A stretch of 64,000 nucleotides of DNA from Aliagarivorans taiwanensis DSM 22990. GTDB taxonomy: Bacteria; Pseudomonadota; Gammaproteobacteria; Enterobacterales; Celerinatantimonadaceae. Within the stretch, counting starts at the first letter, position 1, and each line of letters starts with the position of its first letter. Position numbers and translations under genes: made by a program. Under the pieces are notes generated by a model. The model was not told the origin of the DNA. It was given only the letters and a program-made list of their open reading frames with translations, and made no database searches. Positions 27,643 through 36,110 of this stretch are shown here, piece by piece. The stretch covers positions 124,001 through 188,000 of the forward strand of contig NZ_AUBZ01000002.1 of NCBI RefSeq assembly GCF_000429505.1, written 5' to 3'.

Positions 27643-27658
27643 TGACATGTAAATGTCA
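27643..27658. promoter_or_regulatory. palindrome in the porin leader
   Basis: TGACAT-GTAA-ATGTCA is a perfect inverted repeat 67 bases before the porin start. It may be an operator or a leader hairpin; the protein that would bind is unknown. Confidence 0.3.
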
Positions 27659-27724
27659 CATGGCGCGAATAGCATGACTTGCGTCACATTCCAATTGACT
27701 GAAACAGTGTTAAGGACAAACATA

Positions 27725-28678
27725 ATGAAAAAGTTAAGTGTTATTGCTCTGGCAATCGCAGCTGCTACTACTGGCGGCGTAAATGCAGCTTCTGTATACG
27801 ATGATGGCACTACTAGCCTGAAAATCGGTGGTCGTGTTGAGCCTCGCATGAAGTTTCAAGACCGTAACGACGAAGACAAGTCTGATTTCTCTGATGAGAG
27901 CCGTTTCCGTGTTGCATTCTCTGGTAAGACTCAAATCACCGACAGCCTGACTGGTATCGGTCACTACCAAATGGAAATCAAAGACGGCAGCGATCAGACT
28001 GTTAAGACTAAAGAGCTATACGCTGGTCTGGGTACCGCTATCGGTTCTTTCACCTACGGTCAACAAGATGGTGCGTTCACTCCTATCGCTGACATCTCTG
28101 ATATCGCGTCTTACCACTCAGGTAACCACATCGGTATCATCGACGGTAACGGTGACGAGATCCAAAACACCCTGACTTACGCTGGTGATTTCGACGCGCT
28201 GGCTGTAACTGCTCACTACACCATGAACTCTGACAAAGACACTGACGGCTACGGTCTGTCTGCTGTTTACGGTTTCGACTTCGGTCTTGACCTGGGTCTG
28301 GGTTACATGGGTAACGACTTGGGCCGTGGCGCTGGCTCTGCTGACGCGTTCACTTTCGGTGCGGGTTACTCAATCGAGAACTTCTACATCGGTGGTGTAT
28401 ACGTAACTGGTGAAGGTGCAGACGGCGACAAAGACACTGATTTCGATGCATACGAAATCTCTGCTCAGTACAAGTTCGGTAAAGCTCGCGTAGTTGGTGT
28501 TTATGCTTACCAGCAAAACGACCCAACTGGCGCTGCTAAGTACGACGAGACTGACCAGTTCGCTCTTGAACTTCGTTACGACTTCAACAAAGCCTTCCGT
28601 GTAGTTGGTTCTTACGTATTCGAGCAAATCGATGGCGGCGAAGATCAACTAGTACTGGGTGCTCGCTACAACTTCTAA
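27725..28678 (+). CDS. general diffusion porin (OmpC/OmpU-type)
   Basis: A 317-residue outer-membrane trimeric porin. The first 21 residues (MKKLSVIALAIAAATTGGVNA) are a signal peptide; the mature protein starts ASVYDDGTTSLKIGGRVEPRM and ends VLGARYNF with the terminal phenylalanine needed for assembly. Acidic loops (KDTDGYG, GADGDKDTDFDAYE) are typical of marine porins. Codon choice is strikingly biased (GGT, GAC, AAC, GTT) compared with neighbours, as for very abundant proteins. ATG follows AAGGACAAACATA. A Pho-box-like promoter upstream hints at phosphate control. Strong terminator downstream. Exact solute preference unknown. Confidence 0.88.
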   Translation: MKKLSVIALAIAAATTGGVNAASVYDDGTTSLKIGGRVEPRMKFQDRNDEDKSDFSDESRFRVAFSGKTQITDSLTGIGHYQMEIKDGSDQTVKTKELYAGLGTAIGSFTYGQQDGAFTPIADISDIASYHSGNHIGIIDGNGDEIQNTLTYAGDFDALAVTAHYTMNSDKDTDGYGLSAVYGFDFGLDLGLGYMGNDLGRGAGSADAFTFGAGYSIENFYIGGVYVTGEGADGDKDTDFDAYEISAQYKFGKARVVGVYAYQQNDPTGAAKYDETDQFALELRYDFNKAFRVVGSYVFEQIDGGEDQLVLGARYNF

Positions 28679-28701
28679 GTTGTTGCAAACCACTGCCTAG
28701 A

Positions 28702-28728
28702 AAAAAGGTCGCCATCGGCGACCTTTTT
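28702..28728. terminator. bidirectional terminator between the porin and argA
   Basis: AAAAAGGTCGCC, loop ATC, GGCGACCTTTTT; both strands end in T runs and the genes converge. Confidence 0.92.
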
Positions 28729-28759
28729 ACTTCCTTACCCTCGTGATTCGCTGGCAGAA

Positions 28760-30079
28760 CTAAATATCCATTAACAGAATCTTAGAGCGGCGCTGCAGGT
28801 TATACATCGCTTGCTTCTCTTGCGGTAGCTGATCCAGTTCAGCCGGGGCGAAGCCGCGCTCGCGGAACCAGTGAATGCTCTTGGTGGTGAGCACAAACAG
28901 CTGCTGTAGCCCTTGGACTTTGGCTTTACGAATAATCGTCCTCAACAACACATCACCACGGCTCGCCTGACGATAGTGGGGGTGAGACACCAAACACGCT
29001 AGCTCGCCGATGTTATCTTCGCTAAAGCTATATAATGCGGCGCAGCCGATGATCATCCCATCCCGCTCGACGATGGTGAAGCGATCGATCTCCATCTCCA
29101 GCTGGTCGCGGGAGCGCCTGACCAACACGCCTTGTTCTTCCAAGGGGCGGATCAGCTCGATAATGCCATTGATATCTTCCAGGTTAGCGTCGCGTACCCG
29201 CTCGTAGCTGTGCTGCACTAACTGGGTGCCGCTACCGTCGCGGGTATAGAGCTCTTGTAGCAGCGCGCCATCACGCTCGTAGCTGACCAAGTGGCAGCGA
29301 TCGACTCCTCGCTCACAGCAGTCTAAGGCCGAGCGCAAAAAGCGCTGGGAATCTTCGCCGTTTTTCTCACAATCGGCTAGCTGGCGGGCTTGCTCTGGCA
29401 GCAGCTCACTGAGTAGCTTGCCTCGCTCATCATATAAGCCGCTGCGCGGGCCGAAGTAGATGACCTTGTCGGCTTTGAGCGCGACGGCGACTTCGCTGGC
29501 AATGTCCTCGGTGGAGATATTAAACAGCTCGCCAGTGACTGATACCGCCAGCGGCGATAGCATCACGATCTGGCCTTGTTCTAACTGGGCCTGCAAGGCT
29601 TGGTGGTTAATTCGGCGCACCTTGCCGGTGTGTTGAAAGTCCACCCCGTTGTCCACCCCGATCGGCTGCGATACCACAAAGTTGCCACGGATGACGCTGA
29701 TATCGGCTTGATGAAGCGGTGAGTTAACCAGACCCATGGAGAGCTGGGCTTCGATATCGATCTGGATCTCACCAACCGCCTGTTTGATCAGCTTGAGGGT
29801 GTGGATATCGGTGATGCGCTGCTGCTGATAGAACTCGCAGTGAAGGTTTTGTTCTTCCAGTTTCTGTGAAATCTGCGGTCTTGCTCCGCAAACCAAGATC
29901 AATTTCACTCCCAAGGTTTTTAAAAGCGCGATATCTTGAATGATATTAGTGAAATTACTAGAATTTATCGCTTCGCCGCTGAGCATAAGCACGAAGGTCT
30001 TGCCGCGGTGAGCGTTAATATAGGGTGCTGACTGGCGAAACCAGCTCACCAGATCGTCTGTTTGACTTCTAGAACTCAT
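28760..30079 (-). CDS. argA: N-acetylglutamate synthase ArgA
   Basis: First step of arginine synthesis: acetylates glutamate with acetyl-CoA. The 439-residue protein has the amino-acid-kinase-like domain (residues about 15-290; KTFVLMLSGEAI, LILVCGARPQI, DIASEVAVALKADKVIYFG) that binds arginine as feedback inhibitor, and a C-terminal GNAT domain (residues about 290-435; RDANLEDINGIIELIRPLEEQG, GELACLVSHPHYR, LFVLTTKSIHWFRERGF). Length equals that of E. coli ArgA (443). An ARG-box-like palindrome is upstream. The LTTKSIHWFRERGF end is characteristic of ArgA. Confidence 0.95.
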   Translation of the reverse strand: MSSRSQTDDLVSWFRQSAPYINAHRGKTFVLMLSGEAINSSNFTNIIQDIALLKTLGVKLILVCGARPQISQKLEEQNLHCEFYQQQRITDIHTLKLIKQAVGEIQIDIEAQLSMGLVNSPLHQADISVIRGNFVVSQPIGVDNGVDFQHTGKVRRINHQALQAQLEQGQIVMLSPLAVSVTGELFNISTEDIASEVAVALKADKVIYFGPRSGLYDERGKLLSELLPEQARQLADCEKNGEDSQRFLRSALDCCERGVDRCHLVSYERDGALLQELYTRDGSGTQLVQHSYERVRDANLEDINGIIELIRPLEEQGVLVRRSRDQLEMEIDRFTIVERDGMIIGCAALYSFSEDNIGELACLVSHPHYRQASRGDVLLRTIIRKAKVQGLQQLFVLTTKSIHWFRERGFAPAELDQLPQEKQAMYNLQRRSKILLMDI

Positions 30080-30103
30080 CTTCCTGAATCGTTGTGTTGT
30101 AGT

Positions 30104-30121
30104 TTTGCGTAATTATGCACT
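30104..30121 (-). promoter_or_regulatory. candidate ARG box upstream of argA
   Basis: TGCGTAATTATGCA (30106-30119) inside TTTGCGTAATTATGCACT approximates the ArgR half-sites TGAAT/ATTCA with three changes. It lies 25-42 bases upstream of the argA start, where ArgR would block transcription. Confidence 0.35.
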
Positions 30122-30303
30122 TATTTGGCTGCATTGTTGCGCGAAGTTGCCTGCTTGTCGAGTAAAAAAGATAGTAGTTGGCTGCGTGAAATTTATACAA
30201 TTTGCGAAAACCTCACCAATATATAAAATTTTAAGGAACCAGTTGTTGCTGTAGTTGGTCGAAGTGGCTATGTTGTCGCTGTGATAAATATTTGAGGTAA
30301 AGT

Positions 30304-30963
30304 ATGACGGCATTTCCTGTTCCGCCGCACTTAGCCTTGCGGAAGGAGCCGAGCCAAGCCCGTACCCGCAGGTTATTGGACAAAATTTTAGATACCACCG
30401 CAGTCCTGATCGAAGAGAAGGGCTTGTCGGCGGTGAATACCAATCTGATTGCTGAGCGCGCCGATATCGATATCGCGTCGCTGTACCGTTTCTTTAAAAA
30501 CAAAGAGTCGATCTTCTTTGCTGTCGCCCGCCGTTGGTACGACAAAGTACAGATGTCGGTGGAAGAAGCGGTGGTAGCCGAGCAAGCGTTTAGCATCGTC
30601 AGTTTCAACCGGGTTATCCACCACGAGGTGCGGGCGCTCCCCGACACTTACGTATTGTTGGTGCAGATGACCGAACTGTTCTCTAAAGACGCGGATTTCG
30701 CCGATCTGGAAGCGTGGCACCGTGAGCGCCTTGAAGAGATCATCGAGAAAGTGATGCGCGACAGCGGCTGCGACTGGGATACCAGCAAGCTGCATGAAGG
30801 TGCTCGCTATATCTACGACTTTATGCGCGCCTTCTTGGTGAGCGAGTTGAGCAAGACCGCCAGTGAACATCAACGCTCATTTGCCTGGCATGAACTGATG
30901 ATGCAGCAGTTGGATCACATCATTCATCAGGATGCTCCTCGCAACGTTGCACTGATTGCCTAG
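30304..30963 (+). CDS. TetR-family regulator
   Basis: A 219-residue TetR-type regulator. Residues about 18-68 are the DNA-binding domain (QARTRRLLDKILDTTAVLIEEKGLSAVNTNLIAERADIDIASLYRFFKNKESIFFAVARRW). The remainder is the ligand-binding helical core, with no recognisable signature. A 17-residue proline-containing N-terminal extension precedes the domain. It is followed 46 bases later by an HDOD-protein gene on the same strand, and may be cotranscribed. Target unknown. Confidence 0.82.
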   Translation: MTAFPVPPHLALRKEPSQARTRRLLDKILDTTAVLIEEKGLSAVNTNLIAERADIDIASLYRFFKNKESIFFAVARRWYDKVQMSVEEAVVAEQAFSIVSFNRVIHHEVRALPDTYVLLVQMTELFSKDADFADLEAWHRERLEEIIEKVMRDSGCDWDTSKLHEGARYIYDFMRAFLVSELSKTASEHQRSFAWHELMMQQLDHIIHQDAPRNVALIA

Positions 30964-31009
30964 ATCGCATTTACTGTAAGGGAGTTCTTCACGGAAGAAG
31001 GATACCCTT

Positions 31010-31834
31010 GTGGATCTGCAAATTTTATTCACCCGCGCTAAGACCTTGCCGGTGATGCCTGCCATCATGCAGGAACTGCTATCGTCGCTCGATAGTGACC
31101 TCCTTGAGCTACCAGAGCTTGCAAGTAAACTCGCTAAAGATCAGGTGCTTAGCGCTAATGTGCTGAAGATGGCTAACTCTGCTGCTTTTCGTGGCCAAAG
31201 CCAATTAGACTCCATCGATGCTGCAGTGATCCGCTTAGGCCTAAGCCGAGTGCGTTCACTGGTGGTGGCTGCTAGCCTGAGTACCGTGAATCCCGGCCAA
31301 CACTTCAATCACCAGCAGTATTGGGAGCAGGCAATGTACGTTGCGCTGCTAAGCCAGACTTTGGCTGAGTTCTGCGATGCCAGTCCAGATGTCGCCTTTA
31401 CCTGCGGTATGTTGCATAGCATTGGCGAGTTGATGATCGTCAGCGCAGCGCCCGAACAAGCGGGCTTAATTGAGCTGAGTATGGAACAGGGCGAGACCCG
31501 AGTGGTCGCCCAACGCCAAGTGCTGGGGCTGGATTACTCAGAGATTGGCGGAGAGTTGGCGAAGCGCTGGCAGTTTGCACCAGTGATTGTCTCGGCCATC
31601 GAGCAGCAACTAAACCCTCTGGGCCACAAGCCGGTATCGCCCTACGCAGTACTGATCCGCTTAGCGATCTTCGTACATCACGCCTTGGTTGCCGGGGTAG
31701 CACCGAACTTGCTGGTGAATAACCTACCTGCGAGTTTGTGCAATCAGATCGAGCTGCAAACCGATGGCTTGAGTGATGCCTTAGCCAGTGTCGGCGAAAA
31801 GGTGAAAGAGAGCCTTAGTGGTACCCCAGCCTAA
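31010..31834 (+). CDS. HDOD-domain signalling protein
   Basis: A 274-residue single-domain HDOD protein (residues about 10-210). It shows FTRAKTLPVMPAIMQELLSSL, ELASKLAKDQVLSANVLKMANSAAFRGQSQLDSIDAAVIRLGLSRVRSLVVAASL and the later HSIGELMIVSAAPEQA, typical of the family. Unlike true HD phosphodiesterases, HDOD domains lack full metal ligands and act as scaffolds in stress or cyclic-di-GMP pathways. GTG start with GAAGGA upstream. Its stop overlaps that of the convergent RND gene by 4 bases. Confidence 0.82.
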   Translation: MDLQILFTRAKTLPVMPAIMQELLSSLDSDLLELPELASKLAKDQVLSANVLKMANSAAFRGQSQLDSIDAAVIRLGLSRVRSLVVAASLSTVNPGQHFNHQQYWEQAMYVALLSQTLAEFCDASPDVAFTCGMLHSIGELMIVSAAPEQAGLIELSMEQGETRVVAQRQVLGLDYSEIGGELAKRWQFAPVIVSAIEQQLNPLGHKPVSPYAVLIRLAIFVHHALVAGVAPNLLVNNLPASLCNQIELQTDGLSDALASVGEKVKESLSGTPA

Positions 31835-34800
31835 GCGGGCTTTAGCTTAGCAAACAGACCTTTGGCATCTTCCAGCAACAGGTAGTTGACCGGTACCAGT
31901 AACAAGGTAATCAAGGTGGCGAATAAGATGCCAAAGCCCAAGGATACCGCCATCGGTATCAAGAATTGTGCTTGGGTGCTTTTCTCAAAGATCAGCGGCA
32001 TCAGTCCGGCGAAAGTGGTCAGCGAGGTGAGCATCACCGCCCGAAAACGTGCGCTGCCGGCCTGACTCACTGCTTGTTGCAGCGGAATGCCTTGTGCCCG
32101 CTGCCGATTCACGTAGTCCACCAACACTAAGCTGTCGTTCACCACCACGCCCACTAAGGCCAGCATACCCATCATGCTCATAATGCTGAGCGACATCCCC
32201 ATCAACATATGACCGAGGATTGCACCTATGCAGCCAAAGGGGATGACCGACATCACGATCAGAGGCTGCCAGTAGCTGCGAAAGGGGATCGCCAGCAGGC
32301 TATAGACCACAAACAGCACAAAGATCAGCCCCAGTTGCAGGCTGCCAAAGGACTCGCGCTGCTCCTTGGCTTCCCCTTCTAAAGAAAAACTGACTTGTGG
32401 AAACGCCTGCTGCTGTTGGCCTAACCAGGTGACCAGCTCCTGCTTAATCGACTCGATGTTGGCGCTTTGCTTGTCCAGATCGGCACGGATGTTTTGAGTG
32501 CGTTGGCGATCCAAGCGGTTAATAGTGAGCGGGCTTTGTGAGGGAACAAGAGCGGCAACCTGGCTAAATGGCACGTCGCCGCCTTCACTGGTGCGGATCA
32601 GCAAACTGTTCAGGTTGGCCAAGGAGCGGCGCTGCTCGGCGGGGTAACGCAGGTAGACCCGCAAGTCTTCGCGGCCGCGTTGGATACGCTGTACCTGATA
32701 GCCGTAAAAGGCACTGCGCACCTGCGAGGTGAGGCTACTCAGGCTTAAGCCGAGCGCTTCGCCCATTGGCGTTAGGGTGAGCTGCAGCTCTCGCTTGCCC
32801 TTGCTCAGGCTGTCCTCGATGTCGAACACCGCCGGAAACTCCGCCAGCTTCAGTTTGACCTGCTTGGCAAAGCGCGCCATAGCGGCAAAATCATTACTGG
32901 CTAGCTGCACATCCAAGGGCGATCCGCCGCGGCCGATCTCAGCCCGAAAACTCAGGCTTTCCACCCCCGGCAGCGGGCCTATCAGCTCACGCCATTGCTG
33001 TACTAGCTGCTGGCTGGTGATCGGGTTGGCGCGGGTCTCCGGCGGCTCAATCTCGAACACCACGCGGCCCCGGTGGGTTTCAGCACTACCGCTGCCGCCC
33101 CCTGAGCCGGTGGTGGCTAAGATATTCAGGATCACGCTCTCGCCCGTGTCAGGGTCTTGGTGGCGCTGCTGCAGTTGTTGGGCAGCATGTAAGATCCGCT
33201 GCACGTAGTCATCGGTTAGCTCAAAGCTGGTGCCTGCGGGCATCACCAAGGAAGCGCGTGCGGTCTCGCTGGGGATGCGCGGGAAGAACACAAAGCGCAC
33301 CCAACCGGAGGTAGCCAAGGTGGTGACAATCAGCAGGATCGCCAGCGCCATTGATAGCGTCAGGTAGCGGCGATGAAGGCAGAAGTCCAAGCTAGGCCGA
33401 TACACCTTCGAGATAAATCGCTCCAGACCGTTGGCTATGCCTTGTTGGATGCGGGCCAGTCGACCAGGCTGGGGGTTAATCCGCACATGGCGCAGGTGGG
33501 CAGGGAGAATCAACTTGGACTCGACCAAGGAGAACAGCAGTACTGGGATCACCACCAGTGGGATCTGCGAGAAAATCTTGCCCCTCACTCCTTCAATCAT
33601 CATCAGCGGAATAAATGCTGCGATGGTGGTGAGCACCCCAAAGGTCACCGGCACCGCCACCTCTTGAGTACCTCTAATCGCGGCTTCAAGCGGCGGCTCG
33701 CCACGATTGAGCCGTGAGTAGACATTCTCGCCGGTGACGATGGCATCATCCACCACGATCCCCAGCACCATGATAAAGGCGAACAGCGAGATAATGTTGA
33801 GGGTGACGCCAAGCTGCGGCATCAAGATAAGGCCACCCATAAAGCTCAGCGGGATCCCAAGGCAGACCCATAGCGCAACCGCTGGGCGTAGAAACAGTGC
33901 CAGCAACAGAATCACCAGCAGGCAGCCTTGAATCGCCGAGTTTTTTAAGGTGTTGAGGCGGGCCTTCACAATCTTGGAGCGATCCCGCCAGTAGGCCAGC
34001 TCGATGCCTTGTGGCAGCGCCCCTTCCTTGACCGCGATGTAGTCTTTGACCGCATTGGCCACCTCAATGGCACTTTGCTGGCCGACCCGATACACCTCCA
34101 ACAAGATCGCTGGCTCGCCATTAAAGCGGGTGTTGATGGGGTCTTCCTCAAAGCCATCCTTGATGGTGGCGATATCGCCCAAGCGCACTCGACTGCCGCC
34201 TTGGTCACTGACCACCAATAGTTGTGCGAAGTCTTCGCCGGTATAGGCCTGGCCTTTGGTGCGCAGCATGATCTCGCCTTCGCGAGTGCGCAGCGAGCCT
34301 GCGGAAAGTTCCAGCGAACCTTGTTGTAGCTGTACAGCCAACTGATCCATCTGCAGGCCGTACTCGCGCAGGGTCGCCTCGTCGACCTCAATGGAGATCT
34401 CATAGTCGGCGACGCCATCGAGCTCCACCTGAGTGATTTGCGGAAGCTGTTGCAGTTCGTCGCGCACCTGCTCGGCCAGTTGGCGCAGTTGCCAGTCTTC
34501 CAATGCGCCGTAGATCGCCAGGCTGATGGTTTCCCGTTGTCGCTGGGTCAGGCTCACCACCGGGCGCTCGGCGTCACCGGGGAAGGTGGAGATGGCATCA
34601 ACTCGAGACTTAATATCCGCCATCAGGTCGCGGGTATCGTAGCTTGGGTAGATCTCGGCGCTGACTCGGGCTGCGCCCTCGCGGGATACCGAGCTGAGCT
34701 GCTTGATGCCCTCTAAATCGCTGATTGCCTCTTCGATGCGGATCGCCAGGCCTTTCTCGGCTTCTTCTGGGCTGGCACCCGGTAGGGCAATACTCACGTT

Positions 34801-34941
34801 GACCTGATCGAGCTCGAACTCTGGGAACACCTCCAACGGCAGGCGGGTTTGCACCGAGAACCAACCGCCAATCAGGATCAATACCATCAGCAGGTTAGCG
34901 GCAACCGGATTGCGGGTGAACCATGCGATCAGGCCGTGCAT
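31831..34941 (-). CDS. RND efflux transporter, system 1
   Basis: Inner-membrane RND pump, 1036 residues, AcrB-like layout with 12 membrane segments and two large periplasmic loops. Membrane segment 4 has the proton-relay pair as GIVVDDAIVTGENVYS. Segment 10 reads VGVVVNDSLVLVDYVNR, so the lysine of AcrB is replaced by asparagine-aspartate, as in many HAE1-like pumps of marine bacteria. It is the last gene of a three-gene operon (outer-membrane factor, membrane fusion protein, pump); its ATG overlaps the stop of the fusion protein as TAATG. Drug or metabolite substrate cannot be inferred. Confidence 0.9.
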   Translation of the reverse strand: MHGLIAWFTRNPVAANLLMVLILIGGWFSVQTRLPLEVFPEFELDQVNVSIALPGASPEEAEKGLAIRIEEAISDLEGIKQLSSVSREGAARVSAEIYPSYDTRDLMADIKSRVDAISTFPGDAERPVVSLTQRQRETISLAIYGALEDWQLRQLAEQVRDELQQLPQITQVELDGVADYEISIEVDEATLREYGLQMDQLAVQLQQGSLELSAGSLRTREGEIMLRTKGQAYTGEDFAQLLVVSDQGGSRVRLGDIATIKDGFEEDPINTRFNGEPAILLEVYRVGQQSAIEVANAVKDYIAVKEGALPQGIELAYWRDRSKIVKARLNTLKNSAIQGCLLVILLLALFLRPAVALWVCLGIPLSFMGGLILMPQLGVTLNIISLFAFIMVLGIVVDDAIVTGENVYSRLNRGEPPLEAAIRGTQEVAVPVTFGVLTTIAAFIPLMMIEGVRGKIFSQIPLVVIPVLLFSLVESKLILPAHLRHVRINPQPGRLARIQQGIANGLERFISKVYRPSLDFCLHRRYLTLSMALAILLIVTTLATSGWVRFVFFPRIPSETARASLVMPAGTSFELTDDYVQRILHAAQQLQQRHQDPDTGESVILNILATTGSGGGSGSAETHRGRVVFEIEPPETRANPITSQQLVQQWRELIGPLPGVESLSFRAEIGRGGSPLDVQLASNDFAAMARFAKQVKLKLAEFPAVFDIEDSLSKGKRELQLTLTPMGEALGLSLSSLTSQVRSAFYGYQVQRIQRGREDLRVYLRYPAEQRRSLANLNSLLIRTSEGGDVPFSQVAALVPSQSPLTINRLDRQRTQNIRADLDKQSANIESIKQELVTWLGQQQQAFPQVSFSLEGEAKEQRESFGSLQLGLIFVLFVVYSLLAIPFRSYWQPLIVMSVIPFGCIGAILGHMLMGMSLSIMSMMGMLALVGVVVNDSLVLVDYVNRQRAQGIPLQQAVSQAGSARFRAVMLTSLTTFAGLMPLIFEKSTQAQFLIPMAVSLGFGILFATLITLLLVPVNYLLLEDAKGLFAKLKPA

Positions 34942-36110
34942 TAGTTAGCCCTCAACTGGGCGCGGCTGCCCTCAAGCACTTGTCCCAGTGGGGTGGTTAC
35001 CAGCTGCTCGCCGGCTTGAAGTTCGCCACGTACCACATAGTGCTCGGGGTCTTGCCAGAGCAGTGCTACTTTGCGGTAACTGACCTGGCCATCGTGGAAC
35101 ACCAACACCTGCTGATTGGGATAGAGGCTGGTGTGGGGGATGACAAACACCTCCTCGAGCTGTTTGCCATAGATCTGCGCTTCGACAAACTGCCCCAGCT
35201 TTAAGCTGGGCTGCTGAGTAAATGCCGGGCCATAGGGATCATCGATCTGCGCGAGCACATACAACTGGCGCGAGCGGCTGTCTAACACAGCCTCGCTGCG
35301 CACCAGTGTAGCTGGCCACTGAAACTGCTGCTCACCGAGGCGGGCAATAATCTCCACCTTGGCGGGCTCGCTGGGATGCGACTGGGTCTGTGCGCGGAAC
35401 TCCTCGGGGATCGTCACCTGCTGCTGTTGCTCGAGGCTCAGTGGCAAGCGCACCTCGAGATAGTCCACTGCAAAGCTGCTGGCTAGCGCTTCGCCGCGGT
35501 TCACGTATTGATTGAGTTCGACCTGTTTGTCGAGTACTCGGCCAGCAAAGGGGGCGCGGATCTGGGTGCGCTGCAGGTCGCGCTCTGCCTGTGCCAGACG
35601 CGCCTTGGCCGAGGCCACCGCCGCTTGTTGCGCGGCTTGTTGGGGTTTTCTTAACACCAGCGCATTGGCTGGTTGCTGATCGCCCAGCCGTTGCCAATCT
35701 CGCTCGGCTTGGGCGGCGCGAGCCTGCTCTTCGGCCAGAGCCAGCTGCTGTTGGCTTAGCTCGGAGCGGGCGATGGTGACCGCGTTTTGATAATCCGCCG
35801 GGTCGATGCGTGCCAGCAGCTCGCCTTGCTCAAAGTAGCTGCCCTCGCGGAAGTTTTCCGACAAGTAGGTGATGGTCCCGGCCACTTCGGCGGTAAGGGT
35901 TAGCTGGGTATGCGCCTGGACATTGCCATAGCTGGTGAGCATCAGCTGGTAGCTTTGCGACTCGAGGGTTTGCACATCCACCAGTAGGCTCGGTTTCTCT
36001 GGCTCACTGCGGCGCTGGGCTTGTGGGCTTTGCTGCTGTAGGTATTGGCTTATCCAATAGGCTGCCAGCAGTATTAGTATCGGCAGGGCGATGCGCCACA
36101 ACTTAGCCAT
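34941..36110 (-). CDS. RND membrane fusion protein, system 1
   Basis: Periplasmic adaptor linking the pump to the outer-membrane channel. One N-terminal anchor (residues about 5-22, WRIALPILILLAAYWISQYL), a lipoyl half (YGNVQAHTQLTLTAEVAGTITYLSENFREGSYFEQGELLARID), an alanine- and glutamine-rich coiled-coil hairpin (residues about 110-185), the second lipoyl half (QIRAPFAGRVLDKQVELNQYVNRGEAL) and beta-barrel domain. 389 residues. Overlaps the upstream channel gene by 8 bases and the pump gene by 1, so the three are translated together. Confidence 0.9.
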   Translation of the reverse strand: MAKLWRIALPILILLAAYWISQYLQQQSPQAQRRSEPEKPSLLVDVQTLESQSYQLMLTSYGNVQAHTQLTLTAEVAGTITYLSENFREGSYFEQGELLARIDPADYQNAVTIARSELSQQQLALAEEQARAAQAERDWQRLGDQQPANALVLRKPQQAAQQAAVASAKARLAQAERDLQRTQIRAPFAGRVLDKQVELNQYVNRGEALASSFAVDYLEVRLPLSLEQQQQVTIPEEFRAQTQSHPSEPAKVEIIARLGEQQFQWPATLVRSEAVLDSRSRQLYVLAQIDDPYGPAFTQQPSLKLGQFVEAQIYGKQLEEVFVIPHTSLYPNQQVLVFHDGQVSYRKVALLWQDPEHYVVRGELQAGEQLVTTPLGQVLEGSRAQLRAN

